In this document: positions 10,181 through 21,378 of the stretch, piece after piece
Numbering within the stretch: position 1 is the stretch's first letter
How the letters are laid out: each line of letters opens with the position of its first letter
Source: Shinisaurus crocodilurus
Lineage: Eukaryota; Chordata; Lepidosauria; Squamata; Shinisauridae
Direction of reading: 5' to 3'
Assembly: GCA_021292165.1 (NCBI GenBank)
Contig: CM037880.1
Coordinates: 210,318,942-210,382,941, forward strand
DNA: 64,000 nt
Notes under the pieces: generated by a model
What the model was told of the DNA's origin: nothing
The model's input: only the letters and a program-made list of their open reading frames with translations
The model's database searches: none
Position numbers and translations under genes: made by a program

Positions 10181-11843
10181 TAATATGTCTGTTGACTACA
10201 TCAGAACGAACACCTTTACCCTTAAAATGAAATAAGGTATTGCATATCAGATTTTCCCCATCCATGCATATGAATGATATTCAGCCAATGCAAAATTCAA
10301 AGTGAATTTGGCAGAGGGGTGATCGATGTTGTGAGGCAAAACAGCTGAGGAATTTCAAGGGAAGCCCAAACACTTTTGATAAAGAGTAGAAAAATTTCTC
10401 TGGAGGAGGCTGTTATGCACCCCTCATTACTTGCAAAACGACTGACACTCCCCTTTATCCTGCCCAAGAGGGGTTTTTTTGGCAGGGGGGGGTAGTTGAA
10501 GAATAGGGCAGAGAGAACAAACACGCATTGAAGGCCTGTGAAATGCACTGCAATCCTGCTCTGCATGGTTCAAAAGCGAGGCAGTGCTTCCAAGAGGAAA
10601 GTATTCTCTCACTTGATCAACCATTGCTCAAATGAACCTTGAAAGGGTATATATTTTCTTTCATTTTCCAGGTGATGCACACGAGGCAGAAGGCGTGGAA
10701 TAATGAAGATGCTTTAATGAATTTGCCAGCCCCAGACAGGGGAGCAAACTGTGTTTGATTAAGACAGCCAAAAGTGTTGATCCTAATTAGAACCGACAAA
10801 GGATTTCTCCCTCCCTCTCTCCCCATTCCAGATCCTGTTTTCAGATGTGGACTCTTGGCAGGCTCATGATGGCACAGAAGGTTGTGATGATCAGGGCTCT
10901 CTTGGTCACATGGTGCTAGCACAAATTCAAGAGCAGTCCCCTCGCTTGGAAGTGAAAGGCCCGCCAGAAATACAGAGGTCAGAGGCTTCAAATGATGGCA
11001 GGGTAATTGCTTCCCAGAGAGAGGCTAAAAGTCTGTTGGCAGACCTTTCTGGGATTCCTACATGTCCGCCTTATCTGGGTGATTGTGGCTTGACTTTGGA
11101 GGAACATGTTGGGGCTTTAAAAAGGGAGCAGCTGGCTGCTAGCATTGCATTCTTGTCTAGAGAACAGGTATCCCATGTACATTCAGGCAGCAGAATCTGC
11201 AGTTGGTTGGAAAGAGCCATTTTGGTGCGGCACAAATGTTTTCTTCCCCAAACCCCAACAGCTCCATCCGGATCGTGACCATATTAATCCCCCCCCAATC
11301 CTATTCAGTGTGCTTTCGTTCCGCTTGGCTGGTGCTGTCCTGGCACCATTTTAGCCTGGCTGTTGCCTCTTTCTCTTTCCTGGCTGAGACGCGTGGGGGA
11401 TCCCACCCACTCTGGACCATGATTACGATGATGTAGACAGCCAGATTTGTCTATGAGATAACATTACTGAGGGCAAGCGAGGCAAATTGGGCATGAGAGG
11501 AAGAGGGGGACAAGGTAAACAAATCTGAAAATATTTCAATGTGCGTCAGAAGCCGATTAGCAAAGGGGCCATTTCTCTAATCTGCTGGAAATAATCAGAA
11601 AGAACTGTGAGCAGTTGTGGCTCAACTCTAGCTGGAGAAGAATACGATGTAACATCTTAGAGACAGCATATCACTAAACTGTACACTGAGATTTAGGCGT
11701 CAGTCAGCCAAATATTCGTCCATTTCTATGTTTGCAGTGATTTTGTTTTTTTAGAGGATGCAGTTGCAGGGATGATTAACATTCTCCCAAGCTTGCTCAG
11801 AAAGCTCAAGCTCAAAAGATCCAGGATGCATGAAACCAAAGCT

Positions 11844-11845
<2 letters not shown>
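10181..11845. other. Unique sequence, no gene supported
   Basis: This is the longest stretch here with no repeat signature. A plus-strand frame at 10847-11278 (143 codons) and an antisense frame at 10617-10991 are open. Neither has a recognisable domain, and both could be chance. The 10660-11280 part deserves a homology search as a possible exon or conserved noncoding block. Confidence 0.35.

Positions 11846-11873
<28 letters not shown>
11846..11873. repeat. (GT)n microsatellite
   Basis: About 14 GT units. Confidence 0.95.
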
Positions 11874-11874
<1 letters not shown>

Positions 11875-12022
11875 GTGTTTCTAAAGTTTGGCTCTTTTAG
11901 GAATGCTATTGGTTGACTGGGGTAGACCCTAGCACTGTAACAAGCGGAGGTTCAAATCTGTCAACCGTGAATCTCACTGGGCATTCATGGGAGTGGCATA
12001 CTCAAAGGTATTTCACTGAAAT

Positions 12023-12061
12023 GTCACACACACACACGCACACACACACACACACACACAC
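12023..12061. repeat. (CA)n microsatellite
   Basis: About 18 CA units with one G interruption. Confidence 0.95.
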
Positions 12062-12094
12062 CTACACAAAAGCTGGGCAAACATCTTCCTTACC

Positions 12095-12518
12095 CAAATA
12101 AGGTTTTAACCTATAAAGCCTTACATGATGACTTGGTACCGCAATACCTGATGGAACACCTCTCCCGATCTGAATCTACCCCGACACTACGATGGACATC
12201 TTAGCCTTCCTCTGAGTGACACCTCCGAGGGAGGCTCTGAGGGGCGGCAACAAGGGGGAGGGCCTTCTCAGTGGTGGTCCCCCAATTGTCTCCCCACTGA
12301 GGCCCATCTGGCGCCAACCCTGTCATCTTTTTGGCAGCAGGTTAAGACCACCCTCCTCTACTCCAAAGCATTTAATGGTATCTGATGGTATATGATGGGG
12401 GCATTTATGTCAGCTGACTTTTTAACATGTCTAGTGTTGTTGTTTTTTTTTAACTGAAAGTGTTTTTAGCTGCTTAAATTGTTTTAAATGTATGTTGGAA
12501 GTTCATGTGGCATTTTAT
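12095..12518 (+). mobile_element. CR1/L2-like LINE remnant, plus strand
   Basis: The segment with TTTTAACCTATAAAGCCTTA, a GGAGGGCCTTCTCAGTGG block and AGACCACCCTC reads like the 'TYKALHD...GRAFSVV...LKTTLL' end of an L2/CR1 ORF, with frameshifts. The 236-bp MITE at 12519 follows directly. Confidence 0.6.
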
Positions 12519-12754
12519 TACACTTAATACCTTGGATTGCAAGTAACTTGGTTTGAGAGCATTTTGCAAGACAAGCAAATTTTTAAATATTTGATATACA
12601 AGCAACGTCAATACAAGTACTGTGGTACGGCTTAAATTAAAAATCTCTGTACAATTTTTTTGGGGGGAATTTCGTTTTGATATAAGAGTGTTTTGGATTA
12701 CAAGCACGTTTGTTTCCGGAACGAATTATGCTCTCAATCCAAGGCATGACTGTA
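12519..12754. mobile_element. Tc1/mariner-type MITE (copy 2)
   Basis: The inverted ends are TTAATACCTTGGATTGCA and CTCTCAATCCAAGGCATGAC, with TA at the boundaries. The interior matches copy 1 (AAATTAAAAATCTCTGTAC) and lacks the GC-rich insert of copies 3 and 4. Confidence 0.85.
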
Positions 12755-13654
12755 TCTGTATTTGCGCTTTGTAAATTTATGAATTGTTGTCACTTTCAGA
12801 CAGAGATGAGAATGTTCTCTCCAGCAGTACCCCCATCACACCAGCTCTCCCTGCCTTCCTCTTTTGTATCTTCCACACATCTCCAGGCCAATCCAACTAT
12901 GCTCATGTGCTTCCACTTCCACTGAAGCTGACACCACATCCAGGATATGTAGCTGAGAATCTGGCTCTGCACACTCCTTCTTTGAGTGGGAAAGGCATAA
13001 TCCTAGTCGCATTTGCTTCTCCTGACCTCAGACACTCGGACATTTCTCTCTTGTATGTCCTGTCCTGTTTGGCTATGTAACTTGGTTAAACCTTTTATTG
13101 TTTAAAAATGACAGTATCTATACAAAACAGAACATGCAAACATCAAATAGCATATTAACTAAATGTGAATTGCCAAATGGTCTTATGATTAATAAATCAA
13201 TAGTACTGGATTAAAGGGCCCATTGAATTTTCAATGCATCTCTAGCTTAGACAATTTGTCTTATTCTCGATTTATAATATATAATGTTAACTTGATCATC
13301 TTTGTGATTTTCTGAAACCATTATCAAAGGGATTCTGTGTCTCTCCAATTAATGTTTGCAGCAATTAATACACTCATTTTCAAGGAGGGGGGTGTCTTCC
13401 CTGTTCATTTAGAAACACAGCAAGAAATGTTAGAAGAATTATTAAAAGATCACATGTTGTTGGGCTTGAGAAGTTGACACACGATGATACATGATCTACT
13501 TCATAGATTACATCTTCTGGTAAAATCATCTTCCAGTTTCCTTAGTGAAGGATGTATTCACCTTGGCTCACCTCCATTTCCACTTCCTTCCTACGATCTT
13601 TCCTTGTGAACACTCTTAAAAAGCAAACAAACAAACTGCACCTGCATTTTGAGT
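12755..13654. other. AT-rich unique sequence, no gene recognised
   Basis: The open frame at 12784-13080 plus has no recognisable domain. Nothing else seen. Confidence 0.4.
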
Positions 13655-13669
13655 CCTTGCAAGAGATTG
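13655..13669. repeat. 15-bp target-site duplication, left
   Basis: CCTTGCAAGAGATTG, repeated exactly at 14315-14329, flanks the LINE insertion. Confidence 0.93.
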
Positions 13670-14314
13670 AATTGAATATTTATTACGGTCATTGACCAGA
13701 ACCAACAATAACATTAAAAACAGGTAAACAATCAATCAATAAAACATGAATTACTACTATACATCATTACACCAGCATACATATCAAGTACACAGCAAAG
13801 TTTTATATCAAAATTATAATAGTCAAGCAAGGCCAGAGTCAGAGGTTAAAAGGTTGTGGCATGTTATGGCAGTCGCACAAAATTTAGCCACACTATTAGT
13901 GATATGAGGGACCGTATCTGCGAGTAGCAGGGAAATATAGAATTTTTCAGTTCTACCTGGGCAATTACATAGTATAGGAAGAATAAGCTCTTCACGAAGA
14001 TCCCGGTAGAAGGGGCAATATAAAAGTACATGCCCCACAGATTCGACTTCCCCATTATTATTACATGGGCAAAGACAATCCTTAAATGGTATTCCCTGAT
14101 ATCTTCCCTCCAAAACCATAGAAGGCAAAGCATCAAATCTGGCTAGAGTAAAAGCTTTTCTATACTTGGGAAAAGTCAAATCAGCCAGATAAGCATGAGG
14201 CCCAAAGATCTTATTTCCTCGAGGGCTAAATTTACATCGTGAACTTACATGTTCTTTTAATACAATGTCCCTGACTCTCTGGTTAATAGCCACCTTGGCG
14301 TTAGAGTAGGCCAA
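13670..14314 (-). mobile_element. 5'-truncated non-LTR retrotransposon with C-terminal zinc-knuckle
   Basis: A 645-bp insertion lies between perfect 15-bp direct repeats. On the minus strand it encodes an open stretch (frame 13823-14332, whose first codons are flanking DNA). It contains FTLARFDALPSMVLEGRYQG, a CPC-x10-H-x4-C knuckle (CPCNNNGEVESVGHVLLYC), FYRDLREEL and a hydrophobic tail. Such a knuckle after the reverse transcriptase is typical of I/Jockey/Ingi-Vingi-like LINEs. Vingi is my best guess, not proven. The 3' end reads AATAAATATTCAATT, with a poly(A)-type signal. The intact frame and perfect TSD suggest a fairly young insertion. Confidence 0.88.
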
Positions 14315-14329
14315 CCTTGCAAGAGATTG
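14315..14329. repeat. 15-bp target-site duplication, right
   Basis: CCTTGCAAGAGATTG, identical to 13655-13669. Confidence 0.93.
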
Positions 14330-14715
14330 CAAAATGTTAATACATGATCAGGTGCTCCCCTTTCCCCACCCACCAGAAGTCCCACCCTCATGGACCCCTA
14401 GAACATAGTTGTGGAACCTCAGGCCTGGGGACCAAATTCAACCCACCTGGGGACCCAATCCATCCTTCTGGGAGTCCCCATGTCCCCTTCCCCTGGCTCT
14501 ACCATCTCCCCACCACCAACCTCTAATGGTTTGGTTCTACAACCTAGAACCTTTCCCTTCATGCAAACCCACACACTGCTCCCTTCCCCAAGTCAGGAGC
14601 CCTAGAAAGCTCCTTATGTTTGGGCTGCTGCTATTATAGCATTCCAGACAATAGGAAGAAGGAGGGGCAGATCAAGGGAGTGGGAGAGCAGAGGCCTCCA
14701 GTAAGAGGAAGGAAG
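14330..14715. other. C-rich unique sequence
   Basis: Overlapping proline-rich open frames at 14344-14639 reflect the C-rich composition. No domain recognised. Confidence 0.4.
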
Positions 14716-15053
14716 TCATAGGGATGTGCAAATCAGCAAAAATTTGAACTCACTGAAGTCCTCTGAATTCCATCCCAAAGCTCATTCTGACTTGAGTCTA
14801 TACCAGACTGTGAGCTTTGTATTTTTTTACCTTTTCACATGAAAATCCGTACGCATTTTTCCAAATGTATGCATCAATTGTGTGCATCTTTGAATTGCAC
14901 ACATTCTTCTCCCATTGATTGAAATGTACCTGTGTGCATTTTTCAAATATATGCATGGGGACATTTGTGTGTGGGGGGGGGAGTCTGTGAATCACCTTGC
15001 AAGCTTGGACAAGTACAGCCAAATTTCCCAATACAAACTCCAGCCCATCTCTA
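14716..15053. repeat. Interspersed repeat (family F2), hAT-like ends
   Basis: It starts with TAGGGATGTGCAAATCAGC and ends with CCCATCTCTA, an inverted-end pair of the YAGGGATG type. Landmarks TGAGCTTTG, TTTTTCCAAATGTATGCATC and ATCACCTTGCAAGCTTGG are shared with 5830-6000 and 59395-60165. No target-site duplication is readable. Confidence 0.65.
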
Positions 15054-15681
15054 ATTTTGCCACAGCGGCCTAGCTCAAATGGGCATTGTGAATAGCAACA
15101 TGAAATAACAGATAACGAAGTTATGTGGAGCGCTTGAATTTTGTACCCAGCCTGCTAAGTTTCTGGATGAGACGTGGCACCTATCCATCACCTTCTTCTG
15201 CAGAAACAGCGCTGACAAAGCTTGCCAGCTGATACATACTGAAGGATATCAGTGGTGAAATGTTTTGAAGGGTTCAGTCACCACCACCTTATAAAAAAGC
15301 CCAGAACTGAATGAGAGAAATAATGTCAAATATTTTGCCGGTGTAAAGCATTTCACGTCTAGCAAAAATGACACCTAGAGCTAATGTTTTGAAATATCCT
15401 ACTGTACACATCACTATCTGGAGCCTGCTTTGGATGCAACTATGCAGAGAATTAAGAGATGAATTGGGTTTTTCATCCTCACTTTCTACTGTACAATTGT
15501 TGCTGATATGGACACTAACAGCGATCTCAGTTCTCTCTGTTCTGGTCCTTACAGAGCCAAAATGGTACCATCCATGGCATGCACAACCTTGATTAACTCA
15601 CATTTCCATGAGAAATATTAATACAGAGGCTTTAGGATACATGGGTCACGTGCTTAAGGGCTGACTTTGAAAAAAGTCTTC
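15054..15681. other. Unique sequence, no gene recognised
   Basis: No domain-bearing frame or repeat signature. Confidence 0.4.
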
Positions 15682-15835
15682 AGAATCATAGAATCATAGA
15701 ATCATAGAAAAGTAGAGTTGGAAGGGGCCTACAAGGCCATCGAGTCCAACCCCCTACTCAATGCAGGAATCCAGGTCAAAGCATCTCTGACAGATGTCTG
15801 TCCAGCCGCACCTTGAATGCCAGAGCCCTTCATTG
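15682..15835 (-). mobile_element. CR1 3' end, minus strand
   Basis: Three GAATCATA units open it, followed by GTTGGAAGGGGCCTACAAGG and TCGAGTCCAACCCCCTAC, then GACAGATGTCTGTCCAGCCG. It is a 5'-truncated copy. Confidence 0.9.
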
Positions 15836-15874
15836 TAGAGCTGCTGCTTTGGGGCAGCACCAGTTCAGTCACAA

Positions 15875-16463
15875 CAACTCCCCTAATGAAGGGGCTGGAG
15901 CAACTTTTGTATGAGGAAAGGTTTCAACAGCTGGGATTGTAGCTTAGAAAAAAGGTGAGTAAGGGGAGACATGATAGAGGTGTACAAAATTATCCCTGGT
16001 GTGGAGAAAGTGGATAGGGAGACATTCCCCCCCCCCCCGTCTCATAATACTAGAAACTAATAGGGGTTATCTCATGAAGCTGATTGGTGGAAGATTGAGA
16101 TTCAGGACAGATAAAAGGAAATACTTCTTCACACAACACATAGTTAAACTATGGAATTCAATTCCACAAGATGTAGTGATGGCCACCAAGTTGGAGGACT
16201 TTAAAAAAAAATGGGGTTGGATAAGTTCATGGAGGAGAAGGCTATCAATGGGTACTAGTCCTGATTGGCTCTATGCTACCTCCAGTATCAGAGGCAGGAT
16301 GCCTATGTACACCAGTTGCTGGGGAACATGGGTGGGAGGGTGCTGTTGCCATCATATGCTTTTGAGGGATCCCATGGGCAGTTGGTTGGCCACTGTGTGA
16401 ACATAATGCTATACTAGACAGACCCTTGGTTTCATCCAGCATGGATCTTCTTATGTTCTTATG
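15875..16463 (+). pseudogene. CR1 LINE 3' part, plus strand
   Basis: The plus strand shows the CR1 C-terminal region: GGAAAGGTTTCAACAGCTGG, GGGAGACATGATAGAGGTGT, AAGGAAATACTTCTTCACAC and ATAGTTAAACTATGGAATTC. Its 3' untranslated region ends in repeated TTCTTATG. Fragments of the ORF translate (15999-16400: GGRLRFRTDKRKYFFTQH), but frameshifts break it. It is a different CR1 subfamily from the TTCTATGA type at 30 kb. The minus-strand copy at 61517 belongs to this subfamily. Confidence 0.88.
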
Positions 16464-16616
16464 TAAATACAAAATGGTAGGCAGAGCCAAAAATGAGATA
16501 AGAAGGGAGGTCTCTCACTGAAAGCAGTCCTAGCTAGGGCTGGCCCTTCCATTAGCTAGAATGAGGCAACTACCTGAGTGGCAACTGTAATGCCATCCAG
16601 GCATTTTTGGCAGGTG

Positions 16617-16770
16617 AGTAAGTAAGTAAGTAACACAATTTATTGCTTATAGCCAATGGCCATCACAATACAGTTACAGACTGCAAAAACCATTTAATAC
16701 AATACAATAAATCAAAAATACAGTAAAATGGTCAGAATTTAAAGTGCTCCTAAAGGAGAGAGTCTTTTGA
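16617..16770 (-). mobile_element. LINE 3' tail fragment, minus strand
   Basis: It starts with (GTAA)n and then ACACAATTTATTGCTTATAG, a layout similar to the 3' end of the 13670 LINE. Tentative. Confidence 0.4.
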
Positions 16771-16786
16771 TTCTGATCCTTGCCAG

Positions 16787-16815
16787 GCATCATCATCATC
16801 ATCATCATCATCATC
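16787..16815. repeat. (ATC)n microsatellite
   Basis: About nine CAT/ATC units. Confidence 0.93.
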
Positions 16816-16819
16816 AATT

Positions 16820-17300
16820 ATTTTATAGCCCTTTCAGTCAGTAGGCTCTCATGCCAGTGTACAATACAAAGTTGAAACAAACAAACAAAACAATTCAGCA
16901 ACAACATTAAAAAGTAGAGCAGCTCATTCAAGGAAGGATTAAATGTGAGACAAAACAAAAATGTCTTCACTGCTCACCAAAAGGCATCCAAAGACAGGGT
17001 GCTGCCACCAAAGACAGGGTGGCCGGGTGACCGGCCAGATGGGCGATTAAAAAATATAATAAATAAATAAATAAATAAATAAATAAAAAGGCCTTGGCCC
17101 TAGAGCAGGGCCTCATACTAAGGTGGCAAAGTACAGACCCACTCATACGGAAGCCGGTGTCCTTTAGGTATCCTGGACCCTGAAACTGAGAGTCTGGCTG
17201 TGGCTTCTTTGCTTGCGATAAAGGGAAAACCACAATTTTATAGTTTTTGGACTTCGTGGGAAGCCCAGTATTAGAAGCAAGATGGAAATAAGACAATTGA
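16820..17300 (-). mobile_element. Degraded LINE fragment, minus strand, with a second LINE tail inside
   Basis: GCCCTTTCAGTCAG, the GGCCTTGGCCCTAGAGC block and CTTTAGGTATCCTGGACCCT resemble the L2/CR1-type C-terminal region read on the minus strand. A plus-strand 3' tail (GGTGACCGGCCAGATGGGCG plus an AATA tail) interrupts it at 17025-17088. Weak call. Confidence 0.4.
17025..17088 (+). mobile_element. CR1/L2 LINE 3' tail with (AAAT)n
   Basis: GTGGCCGGGTGACCGGCCAG, then AGATGGGCGATT and (AAAT)n, matches the terminal bases of the LINE family at 18094 and 44831. Confidence 0.75.
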
Positions 17301-18093
17301 ACCATACCGGGGACCCGATTTTGAATGGGACCATGCCCTGTGGAGTACTAAGCATAACGGTTAATCCACTGTTGGCAATCGGAAACAACAATGAATACAG
17401 TATGTCTTAAGATACTTAGGGATTGTGCACCATCCACTGATTATGCTACACTCTGTCTGGCTGCTTGCACTTCAAAAGAGATGGGAATACTCCAATTCTA
17501 CTTGTCTTCCAAATTACAGTCTAATTAACATATAGATCAGCCAGCTAACATTGCTCCCAGAATATGCACTTCACTTGCTATGAAAATACAAGCACTCTTC
17601 CGAACCTCATCATTAGACACTTGAGAATTGTTAATCTTTTTCATTCTGCCTTTTGTTTGCAATCATTTAAATTTTGGTATATATATATATATATATATAT
17701 ATATGTTCAGGGCACTAAATCTGAGCAATCATTTGGGCACCATTAATGTTCTGGTTCTGCCTCTGTTTGCTTAGCTGCATATATTATGCATAATGAATCT
17801 TGGTCCAAGGATTTATCTAAATTGAATGTGCTATAGCAGATGACGGTAAGGGGATTTCATTCAAAATTAGCTTATGTCTTTTTAGGCAGAGTGAATTATC
17901 CTCAAGTCCCATGAAATCATTTACAGTAGTTTCCACTTGTACTTGGCACCGGTAATACTCAGTGTTGATGGCTGTCCGTCCAGTGATGGCTTGTAAGCAA
18001 GTGAGACACCTCAGGAAGAATTCGTTCTTCAGTTCCATTTCCCCATACCAGAGTAACAGGAGATACCTGTGGGGAATCTATCTACCATTTCAG
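17301..18093. other. AT-rich unique sequence, no gene recognised
   Basis: It contains a (TA)n microsatellite at about 17678-17704. No domain or repeat family otherwise. Confidence 0.45.
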
Positions 18094-18140
<47 letters not shown>

Positions 18141-18872
18141 TATTTATCGCCCATCTGGCTAGCAACCGGCCACCCTGGGTGATGTACACAGATAAAAACA
18201 CAAGATAAAAACAATGTATCATAAAATACATTAAAACAATATAAAAATTTTAAAATCTTAACCCACCCCATATTCCCGCCTGAACAACCAGGTTTTTAAT
18301 GAGCGACGGAAGCTCATCAGAGAGGGGGCATGGCGGAGGTCACTCGGGAGAGAGTTCCACAGTACGGGGGCCGCCACAGAAAAGGCCCTCTTCCTCGTCC
18401 CCACCAGTCTAGCTGCTCTGGCTGAAGGGACAAGGAGAAGGCCGTCTGTGGCAGATCTTGTTGAGCGGCCTACTTGGTGTTGCTGGAGACGCTCCTTGAG
18501 ATAGACTGGACCGGAGCCATGTAGGGTTTTAAAGGTCAAAACCAACACCTTGAATTCGGCTCGGCAAGCAACTGGTAGCCAGTGCAGCTCCTTGAGCACT
18601 GGCGTGATGTGATCCTGCCGGTGGCTGCCTTTAACCAGGCGAGCCGCCGCGTTCTGTACCAGCTGTAGCTTCCGAACCGTCTTCAAGGGTAACCCCACGT
18701 AGAGCGCATTACAGTAGTCTAGGCGAGAGGAGACCAAGGCATGAACCACTGATGGGAGCAGGTGATTAGGAAGGTAGGGGCGCAGCTGCCGTATCAGATG
18801 GAGTTGATACAGCGCTGCCCGGCTCACAGCTGCCACCTGAGCCTCCATGGGCAGCTGGGAGTCTATTGGCAA
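18094..18872 (-). pseudogene. CR1/L2-clade LINE, 5'-truncated, 204-codon reverse transcriptase C-terminus
   Basis: The minus strand is open from 18872 to 18258. Blocks in order are PMEAQVAAVSRAALYQLHLI, RPYLPNHLLPSVVHALVSS, RLDYCNALYVGLP, QNAAARLVKGSHRQDHITPV, LHWLPVACR, LVLTFKTLHGSGPVYL, RAFSVAAPVLWNSLP and SLKTWLF. This is the thumb and C-terminal portion of a CR1/L2-type polymerase ORF. The catalytic palm motif is absent because of 5' truncation. The 3' region contains CATCTGGCTAGCAACCGGCC and an (ATT)n tail at 18097-18140. It is the best-preserved copy of the family also at 9298 and 44831. Confidence 0.93.
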
Positions 18873-18885
18873 GCTCTGTTTGCTC

Positions 18886-18887
<2 letters not shown>

Positions 18888-18917
<30 letters not shown>
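18888..18917. repeat. (AC)n microsatellite
   Basis: About 14 AC units. Confidence 0.93.
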
Positions 18918-18919
<2 letters not shown>

Positions 18920-19320
18920 GATGGGATGGGGCAGAAATTTATTCAGTTTACATTTTAATGTGAATATACCTGATTTCACACTTTCAAAACAGTATGAGAA
19001 AGAAAATTCTGTTATCCTTCGAAATTCACGCTTCTCTGAATTTTGCAATGGAGTTCTCCAAAGGGGATGGCAGGGAGAAATGTGTACAGAGATATTAGGC
19101 AAAAAATAACATTAAAATTACATTATATTAGGAAACCTGCTTGCAAAAAAAAAGAGAAAAGTATATTAGTAGTTAGGCAAGATGCATAACATGCATGCAT
19201 TAGGAGAAATATGAGCAAAAATTGTCCTGAATTTCTTGCCATGTTTGTTTGTTTATTTATCTGTTTTTAAATTCTCAAACTTTGGGATGAGCCAAACTTC
19301 AGCTTGGACAAATGTGAACT
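18918..19320. repeat. AT-rich interspersed repeat (family F1)
   Basis: TTTACATTTTAATGTGAATA, TTTCACACTTTCAA, GCAATGGAGTTCTCC and CTCAAACTTTGGGATGAGCC occur in the same order as in 2220-2655 and 29727-30953. Confidence 0.65.
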
Positions 19321-19671
19321 ATATAGATATAGATAGATATAGATCCAAGGGTAGTCAAGCTGCTGATTAATAACAAGACATTAGCAATTTCCCCCATGAC
19401 ATTTTACTCATCAAAATTGTGCTCCCTCCAGGTGCCATTAGGCTTGTTTGGGGGGCTGGGGGGGAGGTATCTGTCTCTTTTTAAAGCAATCCCATTCTTC
19501 AAAATGCCATATTTTGCGACTGTCTTCAATTGTCATCCATGTAGTTGATTATTATTATTTTTTAATGCCCAGATCAGGCTAAGATATGATGTTTGGGTAA
19601 GTGGGTGCCAATAATTGTTAAAATACATAACAGCTAGCCTTAGCACATTTGGAGCTGGGGTGTTCTTCATC

Positions 19672-19679
19672 TAGTAGAG
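19672..19679. repeat. 8-bp target-site duplication, left
   Basis: TAGTAGAG, repeated exactly at 21756-21763. Confidence 0.93.
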
Positions 19680-20102
19680 CAGTGGTCCCCAACCTTTTTC
19701 TAGTCGCGACCCCCTTTTGTAATGGCAAAGTAACCGGGGACCCCTCACCACATTTGCATAAATTTGCATTTTGGTGGGGTAAAGAAAACACATGAAAAAT
19801 AGATTTTTCAGAATATAATTTAATTTAACCTAATATTCATTAAAGGTGGTAAAGCCAAATTTAAGGTAATCTTCTGAATATTTCCGTTTTTTCTCCATGG
19901 GTACAGATTTCTGAAAATATAAATAAAAAATCTTTTTTGAGGAAAAACAATTTCTTTTTGTATTTCTATTGTTGTACTTGCTCACCTGCCCTTCCTCTCT
20001 TTGGACTCTGGATGTTAGTGGAAATAGGGCCCAACAGGGAGCAGGCAAGTGAGCGGATTTATTTGACTAGCAGCCAGCTTTGTATCAGAAAGGAGAAGAC
20101 AT

Positions 20103-20358
20103 GTTTATTTGTTTATTTATTTATTTTATTTGTTATATTTATACCCCACCTTTTTCCTGCAAGGAACCCAAGGGGGCTTACATAATCCTCCTCCTCCTCT
20201 CCACTTTATCCTCACAACAACCCTGTGAGGTAGGTTAGGCTGAGAGTAAATGACTGGCTCAAAGTCACCCAGTGAGTTTCATGGCTGAGTGGGGACTTGA
20301 ACCCAGATCTCCCAAGTCCCAGTCCAACACTCTCACAATTACGCCACACTGGCTCTCT
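20103..20358 (-). mobile_element. tRNA-headed SINE (family A) inside the hAT
   Basis: TTTATTTATTTA tail and ATACCCCACCTTTTTCCTGC at left; head with ATTACGCCACACTGGCTCTC at right. It is nested, so it inserted after the hAT formed. Confidence 0.88.
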
Positions 20359-20462
20359 GTTCTGCTGGAGACAGCTAAAAATAGTTCTGCAATAGCCACA
20401 GAAGCGAGTGAAATGAAATTCATTCACACAGTCTCTCTCACTCTCTCTCTCAAACACACACA

Positions 20463-20889
20463 CACTTCATTTTCACTCAGAAGAAGCCATAGTTCAGTGA
20501 AACTCTTCCCAATGAGTGTGTCAAAAAATACCATAACGTGAGCTCTCCAAGTGGTGTTAAGTACCTTCTCCCAACAGAATTATAGCCAGCAGCACGCCTC
20601 ACTGCTTTGCATTGGGGCTGCCAAAATCTCGAAGGGCTAAGGAAGAAGTAAGTACACTTGCCTCCCCCCCAAGCCGACTGCGTCTGAGAATGAAGGGCCC
20701 CCCCCCCCCCCCCCCACCCTCCCCTCACCCCTGACCACCTCCCCTTCGCAGGCAAACAACAGCTCAATCTGCCCCCTCTCCAGCTCGTTCTTGCAGAGAT
20801 CTTCAGCATCAGCGGGAGGACGAGACGCCGGCAACTGCAGGCAGCATCTCCCCCCCCCTCTCACTCACTCACTCACACACTTCAGCGTC

Positions 20890-20966
<77 letters not shown>

Positions 20967-21339
20967 CATTTTCACTCAGAAGCCATAGTTCAGTGAAACT
21001 CTTCCCAATGAGTGTGTCAAAAAATACCATAACGTGAGGTGTCCAAGTGGTGTTAAGTACCTTCTCCCAACAGAATTATAGTCAGCACGCCTCACTGCTT
21101 TGCATTGGGGCTACCCTTTGACTAAGGAGGAAGTAAGCACACTTGCCTCCCCCCCCCAAGCCGACTGCGTCTGAGAATGAAGGGCCCCCCACCCTCCCCT
21201 CACCCCTGACCACCTCCCCTTCGCAGGCAAACAACAGCTCAATCTGCCCCCTCTCCAGCTCGTTCTTGCAGAGATCTTCAGCATCAGCGGGAGGACGAGA
21301 CGCCGGCAACTGCAGGCAGCATCTCCCCCCCCTCTCACT

Positions 21340-21374
<35 letters not shown>

Positions 21375-21378
21375 CAGC
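20463..21378. repeat. About 500-bp tandem duplication with (TC)n, (AC)n and C-runs
   Basis: Both units carry ACTTCATTTTCACTCAGAAG, TACCATAACGTGAG, AAGCCGACTGCGTCTGAGAA, TCGCAGGCAAACAACAGCTC, GGAGGACGAGACGCCGGCAA and CTGCAGGCAGCATCTCCC. Unit 1 is 20463-20886 and unit 2 is 20964-21378. (TC)n(AC)n at 20893-20963 separates them. Two further partial units with GCAACTGCAGGCAGC follow at about 21390 and 21498. Confidence 0.9.

Noticed and set aside
10847..11278. 143-codon plus-strand frame
   Set aside because: There is no recognisable domain and an overlapping antisense frame. I kept it only as a region to search, not as a gene.
19325..19345. Satellite or CRISPR-like regular repeats
   Set aside because: Short (GATATA)-type runs without spacers; an ordinary microsatellite in a vertebrate genome.
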